The notes beneath the pieces are model-generated. The model was not told the origin of the DNA, did no database searches, and saw only the letters and a list, made by a program, of their open reading frames with translations. From positions 1-27,452 of IMG/VR virus record IMGVR_UViG_3300009788_000263: a stretch of 27,452 bases of DNA. One strand, given 5' to 3'. Position numbers and translations under genes: made by a program. Positions 13,680 through 22,106 of the stretch are shown here, in pieces. This stretch comes from a virus. Positions within the stretch are counted from its first letter, which is position 1. Each line of letters starts with the position of its first letter.

Positions 13680-14117
13680 CTACCCCTCTACTTGGCTGAC
13701 CGCGTGTTTGGCGATCACGTCGCCGCACGCCCCGATGGTTACGTCGGACATCGCCAGATATTCACGCTGGGCGATGTTACCTTCCGGAAAGCCGAACTGG
13801 TGAACGCCGGCGTATGGAACCACGTCTTTGTCGACGCCCACTTTGAGCGTTTGCCCATCGATCACCTCGTTGATCTGGCCGAGCGTTGCGGCCAACTTCA
13901 GCGTGCCTTCCAGGATCAACAGCGGGTGGGTTGGGCCCGGGTCCTTTCGGGCAGGCCACGCCTCTCCGGCAGCGGTGCGGGATTCGTCGAAATGCTCTTC
14001 TATGCCTTTCAAGATGAGCGGCGCGCATTCCTGCAACGCGGCCGTCATATCCTGCCCGAACGCGGCGGCCAGCGTGTTGAAATCGGCGGCGAACTCTTCT
14101 GCGGTTTGGCGGGGCAT
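13680..14117 (-). CDS. Virion morphogenesis / tail completion protein (Mu gpG-like), 145 aa
   Basis: Contains GEAWPARKDPGPTHPLLILEGTLKLA, which matches the W-P...PLL..G.L segment of the Mu gpG-type tail completion family, followed by a beta-rich C-terminal half (VVPYAGVHQFGFPEGNIAQREYLA). The start chosen is the ATG at 14117, which overlaps the previous stop by one base (TGATG). A much longer frame from 14273 overlaps the previous gene and lacks support. It lies where neck or tail-completion proteins usually lie. Confidence 0.75.
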   Translation of the reverse strand: MPRQTAEEFAADFNTLAAAFGQDMTAALQECAPLILKGIEEHFDESRTAAGEAWPARKDPGPTHPLLILEGTLKLAATLGQINEVIDGQTLKVGVDKDVVPYAGVHQFGFPEGNIAQREYLAMSDVTIGACGDVIAKHAVSQVEG

Positions 14118-14461
14118 CAGGCATACTTCTGCTGTTCGCACAGGGCACGGTGGAATATCGAGGTCGTGCCGTGCCGGGTTTCCGTCAATGACTTTACAGT
14201 CCAGACCTTCGACTCGCTGTCCGTGATGCTGTCGCCCTTGTCTGGTACCATACCTTCGAGCGTAGCCGACCATACTCGCCAGACCTTGACGTTCGGCTGT
14301 AGCCCGAGCTGTCCAGCAAGCGAAGTCTCGCGCTTATCGAGGGCCTGCGTGTCCGCCTTGACGGTAGCGACCGACGTCGACGCAGATTCGTCGGTGTAGG
14401 TCACGGTTTGAATCCCGTCGACGTGCAGGTAGTCTTGCTGAAGATCCTCGAATAGCGTCAT
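14117..14461 (-). CDS. Head-tail connector candidate, 114 aa
   Basis: Starts with a helical segment (LFEDLQQDYLHVDGIQTV), then beta strands with VWRVWSATLEGMVPDKGDSI and VWTVKSLTETRHGTTSIF. The compact beta protein with a helix lead-in resembles head closure or stopper proteins. Overlaps the previous gene by 4 nt and the next by 1 nt. Named by position, not by a recognised motif. Confidence 0.6.
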   Translation of the reverse strand: MTLFEDLQQDYLHVDGIQTVTYTDESASTSVATVKADTQALDKRETSLAGQLGLQPNVKVWRVWSATLEGMVPDKGDSITDSESKVWTVKSLTETRHGTTSIFHRALCEQQKYA

Positions 14462-14685
14462 CCGGACACCGCCCTGCTATGGATTTCAAAGGTTCCGCCA
14501 CCGGCGGCGGCAATCCTCTTATCGAGCATTTCCAGTTCCCGGTAGAGCGAGAGCCGGTATTCGGTGTGGTCGATACCGGTCGCCGCGTCATCCGGTTTGC
14601 CGCCGGCAGCGGTACTGTCGATGTCGGCAAGTATCTGCGCGACGGTTTCCCGCCGGGTCCTCAGGTTTTCAAGTACGGTCGCCAT
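14458..14685 (-). CDS. Small helical head-tail joining candidate, 75 aa
   Basis: Two long helices: residues 3-30 (LENLRTRRETVAQILADIDS) and 40-62 (HTEYRLSLYRELEMLDKRIAAA), ending FEIHSRAVSG. The size and helical hairpin resemble gpW-type head-tail joining proteins, which is a tentative comparison. Its stop overlaps the following start as ATGA. Confidence 0.65.
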   Translation of the reverse strand: MATVLENLRTRRETVAQILADIDSTAAGGKPDDAATGIDHTEYRLSLYRELEMLDKRIAAAGGGTFEIHSRAVSG

Positions 14686-14697
14686 GTTATGCTCCCG

Positions 14698-15012
14698 TTA
14701 ATCGACCATGCTGGCCTGGGGGTCCGCCCAGTCGTCCGATCTAAGCACCGGGCGAGCTTCCAAAAACGCTATGACGGCCGACCGAGCGTCTTCAGCCATG
14801 ATGATGTTAGCCTTTTCGGGGTCGCCGGGCTTCTTGACCTTGGCGCAGGTGACGCGGAATTTCTGGAGAGCGGGCACCGGCTCCGGAACTACCGCTTCAG
14901 CGAGCGGCTTGGCTACGTCGTCATCGTCTACGGCAACCGCCTCGGCTGGGGGCGGTCGCTCGGGTTTCGGGGCCGGAACGTGCGGGGCCGGCTGTCGCTT
15001 CTTTCTGGGCAT
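14698..15012 (-). CDS. Hypothetical protein with Pro-rich N-terminus, 104 aa
   Basis: The first 45 residues are Pro/Ala/Lys-rich and probably disordered (RKKRQPAPHVPAPKPERPPP). The rest is a small alpha/beta domain with FRVTCAKVKKPGDPEKANII and SAVIAFLEARPVL. A strong AGGAGG lies 8 nt before the ATG. It lies directly after the capsid gene, where a small capsid accessory or Ig-free decoration protein could sit. No family recognised. Confidence 0.65.
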   Translation of the reverse strand: MPRKKRQPAPHVPAPKPERPPPAEAVAVDDDDVAKPLAEAVVPEPVPALQKFRVTCAKVKKPGDPEKANIIMAEDARSAVIAFLEARPVLRSDDWADPQASMVD

Positions 15013-15051
15013 TAGCTGCCTCCTAAGTTAGGGCTTTCGGACGGGTGTGGG

Positions 15052-16224
15052 TTATTCGCCCGCGTCAGAATGCACCATGAAGTGGGGATCGACAACGGCC
15101 GGCACGCCCTTTTCGGACGCCTTGAACTGGACCACGATATCCCGACTAAACGCCTCGGGGCTATCCGGGCCCTGCTGCGTGATCGTGATCGGCCAGTTCT
15201 CCATGTACCAGAACGCTTTCTTCGGATTGCCGAACCACCATTGAGCGGCGCTTGATGTCCGGGCCTTGATACGCGGGCTAGTGAGCAACTCGTAAGGCGA
15301 GAGCGTGGACGGGCCTATCGTGATCTCGCCGGCCGCGTTCGTGAGGTTCGGCCGCGAGTCGATTCGCTCGGCACCCAAGATTTGCCGGGCTTTGTGCCGC
15401 AGCGCGGACGGGACGATCAAGGTCGTCGGCAGCACGTCGATCGGCTCGGTGTTGTTCGGGTCGGTCATAGCGTCGAACAGCAACTCGGCCTCGTCAATGT
15501 CGCTCCAATCGGCCAGCACTCCGCTGTGTTGATTGACGATCCCGTGCCCGCCGCTGGCCGCATACGTGTTGAAGCTCGACCCCCTTCGCTTGTAGTTGTT
15601 GGTCTCGCCGAGCGCGACGTCAAGAATCCGGTTATCCTTGCTGATGCCCAGAGAGTTGCCGACCTCACCGGCGCGCGTCAGCACCAAGTGGACGTTGTCG
15701 TGAAAGACGGCTTCCTTCGTGACCGGCACGATGTGACCACGCTTTGGGATCACCGGCGTGTCGATCCAGTCTTCCGCGATGCCGGTCGTCGGGTACAGCT
15801 GCGCCTCGTCAACTATTTCGCTGTCGTCACCGAGAGTGCTCATGCCCGGAATCCGCTCGCCGTTGAGCGTGGTGGGCACGGTCGTGACAAGCTGGTCGCC
15901 GATAAAGGCGGGATTGTCGTAGGCGTCCATGATGGCGCTGTACGCCAATTGTCCGAAGATGTTGGAGAAGACCGAGGTATCGACCGCGCTGTTGGCCTCG
16001 GTCAGCACCATGCCGGTCTCGTGCCGGGGGTTGAGGCTCTCGACCCACTCCCGGCCGACCAACTCTTCCGCCAGGCTCCGGAGCGAAAACTGGCCGAGGC
16101 TCAGGTGCCCCTCTTCCAGCGATTCTTGCATGTGTCGGCAGGTGGCCACGGCGCCGTCCGCCCTGTAAAGCCGGCCGATCTCTCGTGCGAGAGATTGCGG
16201 GCTGGTTCGTCGAAATCGTCTCAT
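15052..16224 (-). CDS. Major capsid protein, 390 aa
   Basis: Length, position and sequence style indicate an HK97-fold capsid protein. Helical N-terminal arm (residues 1-60, with ARDIGRLYR-like amphipathic pattern), then VFSNIFGQLAYSAIMDAYDN, VPTTLNGERIPGM, a GHIVPVTKEAVFHDN strand-loop, NSLGISKDNRILDVALGETN spine-type helix, LPTTLIVPSALRHKARQILG, and WWFGNPKKAFWYMENWPITI near the end. The latter resembles the axial domain of Mu gpT-type capsids. The order portal, protease-scaffold, capsid supports the call. A TAGGGG lies 7 nt before the ATG. Confidence 0.88.
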   Translation of the reverse strand: MRRFRRTSPQSLAREIGRLYRADGAVATCRHMQESLEEGHLSLGQFSLRSLAEELVGREWVESLNPRHETGMVLTEANSAVDTSVFSNIFGQLAYSAIMDAYDNPAFIGDQLVTTVPTTLNGERIPGMSTLGDDSEIVDEAQLYPTTGIAEDWIDTPVIPKRGHIVPVTKEAVFHDNVHLVLTRAGEVGNSLGISKDNRILDVALGETNNYKRRGSSFNTYAASGGHGIVNQHSGVLADWSDIDEAELLFDAMTDPNNTEPIDVLPTTLIVPSALRHKARQILGAERIDSRPNLTNAAGEITIGPSTLSPYELLTSPRIKARTSSAAQWWFGNPKKAFWYMENWPITITQQGPDSPEAFSRDIVVQFKASEKGVPAVVDPHFMVHSDAGE

Positions 16225-16284
16225 AGTTTGCCCCTATGTGAATGTCGTGAAATTGTAGGTTGTAGTGTCGCGTTGCTCCGATGG

Positions 16285-17400
16285 TTATCGCATCTGGGAA
16301 CAGCCGATATAGTCGCAGTCGACGATCTCAGCAGCCGCGCTACTGGCTTTGACGCCAACCACGAGGTGCATTTCCGTGGCGCTGGTAAGCGTCTGGATAT
16401 TGCTTCCGATCTGAACTCCGTCGACGAAGAAGTTGACCTGATTGCCGGTGGTGGTGGTCGGCAGGAACTCGATGCGAAGGGTCTGAAACACACCCCCAGT
16501 GGACGCGACCACAGTACTGGCCGTACCGTTGCCGGTTGCCGGAACCTGGGTGCTGCCGACAGAGCTTTCAACGTTCCACACTCGCGTACCAACGTCGGTG
16601 CCCATCTTGAAAATGATGGCGCCGGAGTAGGTGCCCTTAGGGCCATCCTCGTCGTCTTGCATTGCGTCGCCGGCGCCCACGTCGCTCATTAGTCCGAATA
16701 TTACCATGGCGCGATCGTCGTCTGCCTCAGTGATTGCAAGTTTACACTCGGCAACGAACGGCTTGTTAGCCAGGAACTTGAAGCTCTCCCCAGACGAGAA
16801 GAGATAGGCCTCGTCATTGTCCGTCGCCCCGGTCGTTATGCGGCAGATACGCTTGACGCCATCGGTCGTGATAGCGATAGACCCGCCGTCGGTGACGAGA
16901 ACCTGGAAGCCGGGGACCGGGTAGGCGTTAGCGTCCGAGTAGGTCACCACTAGATCGGTAACGCTGATATTGGAGGCCGTGCCCTGGACCACACCCACTT
17001 CGAGGTGGCCGCCCTGAGCAAGGTGCCGCCGCCCGGCAGTCCCGGACGTAAACAGCGAGTCGTATGTGTCAACAGCTGGCCACACCACATCGGTCTGATA
17101 GGTTTTTGTGACCACGCCGATAGTCCCGTCCGTGGTAATCGTCACGGCGCAGGTGTTGCCATTGTTTGGCGCCACGTCGGCGACCGTGGTAGGCAGAATG
17201 CCGACGTCATGAATGTAGATCGACTGCCCGGCAGTCTGGAAGACAACCGAGGCCAAGTTGGCGTTGGCCGCCAGTTCGGCGATTGTGTAGGCGTCGAACA
17301 TCTGCCTCGGCGACTCCTCGAAGAAATCGGTCTCTAGCGTGTACTCTCGACGCCTCTCGATAAAGTCCGGAAGTTGAAGTAGTTTTACCATGTGCCCCAT
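16285..17400 (-). CDS. Beta-rich virion protein with LamG-like C-terminal domain, 371 aa
   Basis: Residues about 5-40 contain MVKLLQLPDFIERRREYTLE and FFEESPRQMFDAYTI. The middle is beta-rich (VAPNNGNTCAVTITTDGT). From about 190 the protein has the pattern of a concanavalin/LamG-like jelly roll (SGESFKFLANKPFVAECKLA, FQTLRIEFLPTTTTGNQVNF FVDGVQIGSN). LamG-type domains are often used for carbohydrate binding. Located between the scaffold and capsid genes, it may be a head decoration or fibre protein. The ATG at 17391 (fourth codon) is an alternative start with a better-spaced AAAGGA. Confidence 0.65.
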   Translation of the reverse strand: MGHMVKLLQLPDFIERRREYTLETDFFEESPRQMFDAYTIAELAANANLASVVFQTAGQSIYIHDVGILPTTVADVAPNNGNTCAVTITTDGTIGVVTKTYQTDVVWPAVDTYDSLFTSGTAGRRHLAQGGHLEVGVVQGTASNISVTDLVVTYSDANAYPVPGFQVLVTDGGSIAITTDGVKRICRITTGATDNDEAYLFSSGESFKFLANKPFVAECKLAITEADDDRAMVIFGLMSDVGAGDAMQDDEDGPKGTYSGAIIFKMGTDVGTRVWNVESSVGSTQVPATGNGTASTVVASTGGVFQTLRIEFLPTTTTGNQVNFFVDGVQIGSNIQTLTSATEMHLVVGVKASSAAAEIVDCDYIGCSQMR

Positions 17401-17429
17401 AGTCCTTTCGTGTAGTGTTGGTCCGACGT

Positions 17430-17999
17430 CTATCGCCGGAAAACCATAAGCGTGTTCTTAAACCAGACCATGGAGGCGGCGGCGCGTAGTTGCGTCTGTG
17501 CCCCATAGTCGCTGGTGTAGCCCAGTTCGTGGAAGATGCCACGGACGTAGCCGTTATCTCGACAGTTGACGTGACCGCAACCGCCCTGCCCCGGAACCGC
17601 CCAACTGATGACGATCCCCAAACGGTTGTGGGTATGTAGGTTGCCGATAAACGCATCCTGAAACTCGGCCGGGATGTGTTCGCCGACTTCCAACGATAGA
17701 ACCCAGTCGGCCGGCTCGACGAGAACCGGGACGGCTAGGTCAAGTACCTCGCATCGGTCGCCCGCTATCAGCGGTGTATGCGGGTTCCCGTCGTAGCCTC
17801 GGGCGTTGGGCCCGATGGCTTCTACGTTGGCACCCAACCCACAGCCGAAGTCAATCACGGTATGACCACCGATGAACTCTATCAGTGCGGAGGCAAGGCC
17901 GCGATCGTCAACGTGACCCTCGCCCGTGCGGGTCTGCCAGCAGCCATGGTTGTTGACATTAGGCATGCAAGCCATCCAGTGATTCAAGGTACTTAGCAT
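17430..17999 (-). CDS. SAM-dependent class I methyltransferase, 189 aa
   Basis: Motif I is clear: VIDFGCGLGANV (residues 48-59), with the acidic D70 at the end of strand 2 and DWVLSLEVGEHIP (98-110) as strand 4 and following helix. Then ISWAVPGQGGCGHVN and a C-terminal helix region. No target-recognition domain of a DNA methyltransferase and no NPPY motif, so a small-molecule, sugar or protein target is more likely. ATG at 17999 overlaps the glycosyltransferase stop by 7 nt. A GTG at 18020 has no better ribosome binding site. Confidence 0.85.
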   Translation of the reverse strand: MLSTLNHWMACMPNVNNHGCWQTRTGEGHVDDRGLASALIEFIGGHTVIDFGCGLGANVEAIGPNARGYDGNPHTPLIAGDRCEVLDLAVPVLVEPADWVLSLEVGEHIPAEFQDAFIGNLHTHNRLGIVISWAVPGQGGCGHVNCRDNGYVRGIFHELGYTSDYGAQTQLRAAASMVWFKNTLMVFRR

Positions 18000-19084
18000 A
18001 CAGCCACCCTGCGGATGCACTCAGGCTGTTCTGGAGGTGGGACATCAGCCGCCAGATGGGCGGTAAACTCTTCGTCTGTCTCGTTGCCCCATTCGCCCGG
18101 GCACGGCCACGGGGCCGCATCGCCCCAGTGGATCAGAGGCACCTTGGTTGTGGCCATGACCTTTGCGCCCCAGTGGGCGAGTTGGCGGGCAAAGAGCCAA
18201 TCCTCGGGGGCAAACCAACTGTGTCTCGCGCCGTCGTCTCCGATTGTCAGGCGCTGACACGTCTCAAAGCATACGTCATTGACCCATGGCTTGCTCAGGT
18301 CAGCGAGCCAGAGGCCGGTATTCATCAGAAGGCACTTGCCCTCAAGCGTCGGGTCCCACTCTACCAACTCGTCAATCCCGAACGTCTCCGGCAGCCGTGG
18401 CCGCTCGGGTTCATCGCTCTCTGACTTGCCAATCGGGCTACCGCTTTCGTCCATTACGATCGGGGCCGCCAGTTCCTTAATCATCAGGCGGCGGTTGTCC
18501 CAAGCATTGTCGGCGTCGCCGACTGCGGTACTGGTTTTGCCGAGTGGGTCTTTTATCGGGGATACCGCCGACATGACATCCGCCCCGGTGCGCCGCATCT
18601 CATCCATCAAGACATCTAACCAGAACACATCTCGCCTGGGTTCGATGTCATCGTGGATCATCGCGAAATGCGAACACGGCCGCTTGCCGGTCTTGGTTGT
18701 CAGAGCCAAGCCCCATAGGCTGTTGAAGTTCTCGCACAACGCGGAAGACACTTTATCAGCCCGGGTGATATCCAGGCCGTTGAGGCTATGGGCTGCCTGG
18801 GTGGCCTTGGCTATCTTCTCGACTTCCCTGGTATCGGGGTCGGTCAGGACCTTGACAATCGGCTGTAGCACGTCAGGCGGCATCGCTTGTCCCATACCCT
18901 CCGGGCCGCACTCACGCAACGCACCGGCGATCTTGATGTCGGCCGGCACCTTGCTCATGAGCACATCGAGTAGCAGCGTCATTCTCCCGGGTTCGGTTGC
19001 TGTCTGGAAGAACGCGCGCGCAACCCCCATGTTCAGCTTGGCGCTGGACCGGGGCATAGCGAGAAACACATGTGGGCGATTCAT
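17993..19084 (-). CDS. GT-A-like glycosyltransferase, 363 aa
   Basis: Residues 140-146 (FAMIHDD) fit the strand leading to a DxD-type metal site, followed at 254-260 by MNTGLWL and at 292-298 by APEDWLF, with 317-321 LIHWG near the end. This order (D-D, acceptor loop, ED motif, late His) is typical of GT-A glycosyltransferases. A helical region at about 35-125 is not usual and may be an insertion. It would transfer a sugar from a nucleotide sugar donor in the cytoplasm. Coupling with the methyltransferase and location inside the head operon point to modification of a virion or host glycan. AAAGGA lies 9 nt before the ATG. Confidence 0.75.
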   Translation of the reverse strand: MNRPHVFLAMPRSSAKLNMGVARAFFQTATEPGRMTLLLDVLMSKVPADIKIAGALRECGPEGMGQAMPPDVLQPIVKVLTDPDTREVEKIAKATQAAHSLNGLDITRADKVSSALCENFNSLWGLALTTKTGKRPCSHFAMIHDDIEPRRDVFWLDVLMDEMRRTGADVMSAVSPIKDPLGKTSTAVGDADNAWDNRRLMIKELAAPIVMDESGSPIGKSESDEPERPRLPETFGIDELVEWDPTLEGKCLLMNTGLWLADLSKPWVNDVCFETCQRLTIGDDGARHSWFAPEDWLFARQLAHWGAKVMATTKVPLIHWGDAAPWPCPGEWGNETDEEFTAHLAADVPPPEQPECIRRVAVC

Positions 19085-19127
19085 GTGTCGGTATCCTTTC
19101 GTTGTAAGTGGGGTGGGGGTAACGTTT

Positions 19128-19697
19128 TCAACCGGTTACGGCAGCCGCAAACGACTTGCCGTCGGTCACGGGTTTGTTGCTTTTCTCCTCGACGGTAGAC
19201 AGCGGCATCGACCGGGGGCGATCGACGCTGCCGGAATCCCTGGGGAACGACTCGATCAGTTGCAGTTGCAGCTTCTCATCGGTCAGGCCGGCCACCGCTG
19301 CCACCCGGAGCGTTGTAGGGGCTCGGCCAGCGGACTCAAGCAAGTTGCGACAGTGTTCACGCCGTCGTAGGTTGGCGTTGTCGCTACGGAGCCGCTGGAA
19401 GCTCTCGGGCGTCGGCTTTTCGGCGGGCGCCGCGTCGGCTGCGGGTTCGGCGGCCGGGGCTTCACCGGAAACAATGGTTACCACCTTGTCTCGGGCTCGC
19501 ATCAGCTCTTTGATTGCCGCCACTACGGCGGCCTCATCAAGGCTCACATCGTCCAGGACGGCCTGTGCGGCAGTTCTGAACGATACTACGATAGCCTCCA
19601 CTGGATCGGCCGGCGGGGCGTCGGTAACCACGTCGGGCGCAACCAGCGGATCCGCGGGTGCGGCCTCGGGCGGCAGTACTGCGTTCTGTTCTGGCAT
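19128..19697 (-). CDS. Nested in-frame scaffold protein, 189 aa
   Basis: The ATG at codon 166 of the protease gene (19697) is preceded by AAGGAG, 9 nt upstream, with no such site at neighbouring Met codons. It would give a scaffold protein MPEQNAVLPPEAAP..., sharing its frame and stop with the protease. This matches the C/Nu3 arrangement in lambda, where scaffold is the C-terminal part of the protease gene and made in excess. The predicted product has a Pro/Ala-rich first half and a helical C-terminus that would bind the capsid protein. Confidence 0.75.
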   Translation of the reverse strand: MPEQNAVLPPEAAPADPLVAPDVVTDAPPADPVEAIVVSFRTAAQAVLDDVSLDEAAVVAAIKELMRARDKVVTIVSGEAPAAEPAADAAPAEKPTPESFQRLRSDNANLRRREHCRNLLESAGRAPTTLRVAAVAGLTDEKLQLQLIESFPRDSGSVDRPRSMPLSTVEEKSNKPVTDGKSFAAAVTG

Positions 19698-20192
19698 CTG
19701 TCTATACTCCTTACTTTCAAAAAGAGAGTCAGTGGTTGCGGGGTCCGTAACCACGTCTACGCTAAAGACTTCGGTTATGTGATTTACCTGGACGACGTCG
19801 CCTTCCTGTTTCGCGTCTCCGATAGCCTCGTGAGAGAGGCCTAGCATTCCTGGACGTCGCCGCGCGGTTTCCACGATCTGATCGGCCAGCCGGCAACTTG
19901 CCAAATAATGCAGGTCAGCCATCAGGCCGGTCGGGTGTTCGCGGACACGTTCCAGCCACCCGAACTGCTCCGCAATCAGGCGGTCCGAATGACTGTCGGG
20001 GCTACGCTGGCGGTGGTCGCAGTTGACCGTCAGGCCCTCGTAGCGAGGGATTGCCTCTCGTAGGCACGCCTCTCCGTAGACGCGGCCGTTGCGCGACTGG
20101 CGGCCGATCACCTTGACGTTGCGGATAACGCAGGCCTCCGTGTCTACCTGAGCGTCGGGGGAACTAGTGGCTTCAAGTAGTTGGATTTGCAT
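19128..20192 (-). CDS. Prohead protease fused to scaffold, 354 aa
   Basis: The N-terminal 160 residues read NGRVYGEACLREAIP, then NCDHRQ with His60 and GLSHEA with Ser120, the expected His and Ser of the phage prohead protease (S78/U35-like) fold. Residues 166-354 are Pro/Ala-rich and then helical (FQRLRSDNANLRRREHCRNL), a scaffold-type region. This protease removes scaffold from the prohead before packaging. The ribosome binding site AGGAGG lies in the last codons of the portal gene. An internal start for the scaffold alone is visible (see nested entry). Confidence 0.88.
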   Translation of the reverse strand: MQIQLLEATSSPDAQVDTEACVIRNVKVIGRQSRNGRVYGEACLREAIPRYEGLTVNCDHRQRSPDSHSDRLIAEQFGWLERVREHPTGLMADLHYLASCRLADQIVETARRRPGMLGLSHEAIGDAKQEGDVVQVNHITEVFSVDVVTDPATTDSLFESKEYRQMPEQNAVLPPEAAPADPLVAPDVVTDAPPADPVEAIVVSFRTAAQAVLDDVSLDEAAVVAAIKELMRARDKVVTIVSGEAPAAEPAADAAPAEKPTPESFQRLRSDNANLRRREHCRNLLESAGRAPTTLRVAAVAGLTDEKLQLQLIESFPRDSGSVDRPRSMPLSTVEEKSNKPVTDGKSFAAAVTG

Positions 20193-20195
20193 CGT

Positions 20196-22085
20196 CTAGC
20201 CTCCTGCCGTTGTGGCTGGGGTAGTTTGTTGGCCGGCTGCCTGGACCATCGCGGCCGCCCGCTTCCTGTCAAGCCCGACCGCAACAAGCAGTTCGGTGGC
20301 AACTAGCGTGGCGGTGGTGCCTGCCGTAATACCAGCCAGCACATCCTTGACGGCCGTGATCTGGGCGCCGTTAAGCGACACCGTGGCATCTACGTTGTCA
20401 GGGGCCTGGCCCGTGCCATCCGAAGCCGCCGGCTGATTTGCCGCAGGTGGTGGCGTACCGTCGCCTGAGCGCCGCCCTGGACCGGCCGGCGCTATCGGCT
20501 GTTCCCCGAAGTCTGTCGATATCACCTGTTGCACCGCGCCCTGAGCCTGCTCTTGCTCGTGGTCTAGCTCTTCGCGGGCGGACCACGTTTCGGGGGAAAG
20601 CCGGCCGAACTTGAACAGCAGAGCATTGCGTTCGGTCTCTTCTTTGGCGTCACGGACAGCAACGCGAGGCGCTTCAATCTTGATCTCGACAAGCCGCTTG
20701 ATCTGGGCAAACGATAGCTCGAACCCGGCGAACCGGCCGGCATCATGGGCTATGGCCACGACTTTCCAGAGCAGGCTTGTGTAGGCCGCGATGTAGAACG
20801 CTTGCTCGGTCACGGCCATCTTGACGAATGGCGACTCGGCGACCATCGTGCTCGCCATGTTCGCGTTACTGCTGTCGGCTGAAATCATGTACTCCGGCAT
20901 GCTCCACCGGGTGCCGGCGGTACGGAGGACGGCTTGCTCGATGGCTATAAAGTTGGTCGCGTGGGCTGCGCCGTGTGGGCCCGGCTTGTATGTGACACCC
21001 GCGCCGGTATCGAGGGTGGAGCCGGGGGCGTATTCTGTGACACTAGTCTGCTTTGTGCCCTGGCCGTGAGTATGCGTCTGCACTTCGGCGTGGGCATTGG
21101 CTGCGATCATCGGCTTGATCTCGTTCGCTTCGACGCCTGCGGCGTGCTCCCGGATAAAGGCAATAGCGGCTTGGACCGCTGCCCCTCGGGCCGTGTTGGT
21201 GAGCAGCTTCTCCGCGTCGGTCAGCGTCGAGTGGACCGGGTAGAAGTCAGATAGCCCCCGCTTGATCGTCTGGTCGGTGTTAAGCTTGATGTGTTCGACC
21301 CGGGATGCTGGCAGGTAGTCCCAATCCTGAGCGTCGTCGGACCACTGTACGTAGTAGCCGAACACGTTGGTGATATCCCGGGCGTCGGTATGGACGCCGA
21401 ACCGCCAATCACTGGGGCGCCCGTCCCATAGCCCAATACGACGGTCGAGTATCCATTTCTCGATGACGCCAGGGGCGGCCGGCTCCGTGATCTGCTCTGG
21501 CTCTGCTGTGCGAACCGTGACTTGTCCCCCTCCGGTGTGCCATAACGTGGGAATGCCTTCGCCGTCCCGCTTGGAGCGCTGGAATATCTCCCGCTCCATC
21601 GCGCCGGCCCATTTATTGTGGTCAATGAACTCGTCAATGATGTCGTCAACAGCGGAGACCAACGAGGCCGCGAGCGCCGTCGGCTGACTACTGCGCACCT
21701 TCTTGACGACTGCCCGATAGTCGAACCCGGTCCCCATAATGAAGTTTGCCAGGTTGCCCATCACACCGATGGCCGTGGGGGAGGTCTCCAGCAGCAGGCG
21801 CATCCGGGCTCGAATTGTCGTCAAGTCCGACTCGACGTTGATGATCGGCGGCATCCGGCCGTGGTCGCGATCGCCAAGTTGCGCGCCGTGTCCGCCGCCG
21901 ACATGAAAGCCCGTACCGTCGAACCCATGCTGCTCGGGAACCTGGACTAGATCGCCCCAGGACTCTTTGATGGTCCGGACGCTGCCGTCGATCAGCCCCT
22001 GACGCGCGCGGTATTGGGCTGTCTCCAGCAGGAGACGCGCTTCCTCGTGCTGCGCGCGTATGCGCCGCAGTTTACTGTTAAACAT
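20196..22085 (-). CDS. Portal protein, 629 aa
   Basis: The size and sequence pattern are those of lambda-type portals: an N-terminal helix (HEEARLLLETAQYRARQGL), the first core around GVMGNLANFIMGTGFDY, clip and stem regions in the middle with HTHGQGTKQTSVTEYAPGST, and SMPEYMISADSSNANMASTM before a C-terminal helical crown. The last 110 residues are Ala/Pro/Gln-rich. It follows the terminase and precedes the prohead protease, as in many tailed phages. A GGGGCAGGC lies just before the ATG. The last codons carry the ribosome binding site of the protease gene. Confidence 0.9.
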   Translation of the reverse strand: MFNSKLRRIRAQHEEARLLLETAQYRARQGLIDGSVRTIKESWGDLVQVPEQHGFDGTGFHVGGGHGAQLGDRDHGRMPPIINVESDLTTIRARMRLLLETSPTAIGVMGNLANFIMGTGFDYRAVVKKVRSSQPTALAASLVSAVDDIIDEFIDHNKWAGAMEREIFQRSKRDGEGIPTLWHTGGGQVTVRTAEPEQITEPAAPGVIEKWILDRRIGLWDGRPSDWRFGVHTDARDITNVFGYYVQWSDDAQDWDYLPASRVEHIKLNTDQTIKRGLSDFYPVHSTLTDAEKLLTNTARGAAVQAAIAFIREHAAGVEANEIKPMIAANAHAEVQTHTHGQGTKQTSVTEYAPGSTLDTGAGVTYKPGPHGAAHATNFIAIEQAVLRTAGTRWSMPEYMISADSSNANMASTMVAESPFVKMAVTEQAFYIAAYTSLLWKVVAIAHDAGRFAGFELSFAQIKRLVEIKIEAPRVAVRDAKEETERNALLFKFGRLSPETWSAREELDHEQEQAQGAVQQVISTDFGEQPIAPAGPGRRSGDGTPPPAANQPAASDGTGQAPDNVDATVSLNGAQITAVKDVLAGITAGTTATLVATELLVAVGLDRKRAAAMVQAAGQQTTPATTAGG

Positions 22086-22106
22086 GCCTGCCCCGGCGTG
22101 TGTTAT

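Noticed and set aside
13680-14273. Longer version of the Mu gpG-like gene
   Set aside because: The first 52 residues overlap the previous gene in another frame and are unlike the family; the ATG at 14117 overlaps the stop in the TGATG manner.
3111-17399. Shared 15-mer TTACCATGTGCCCCA at 3111-3125 and 17385-17399
   Set aside because: A chance 15-mer repeat is expected at appreciable frequency in 27 kb, and the contexts differ (leader versus start of a gene).
12858-17513. Repeated TGCCCCATAGTC motif (12858, 17393, 17499)
   Set aside because: Copies fall in different reading contexts (within a gene, at a start, within another gene) and lengths of 12-15 bp are weak evidence; no consistent position relative to genes.
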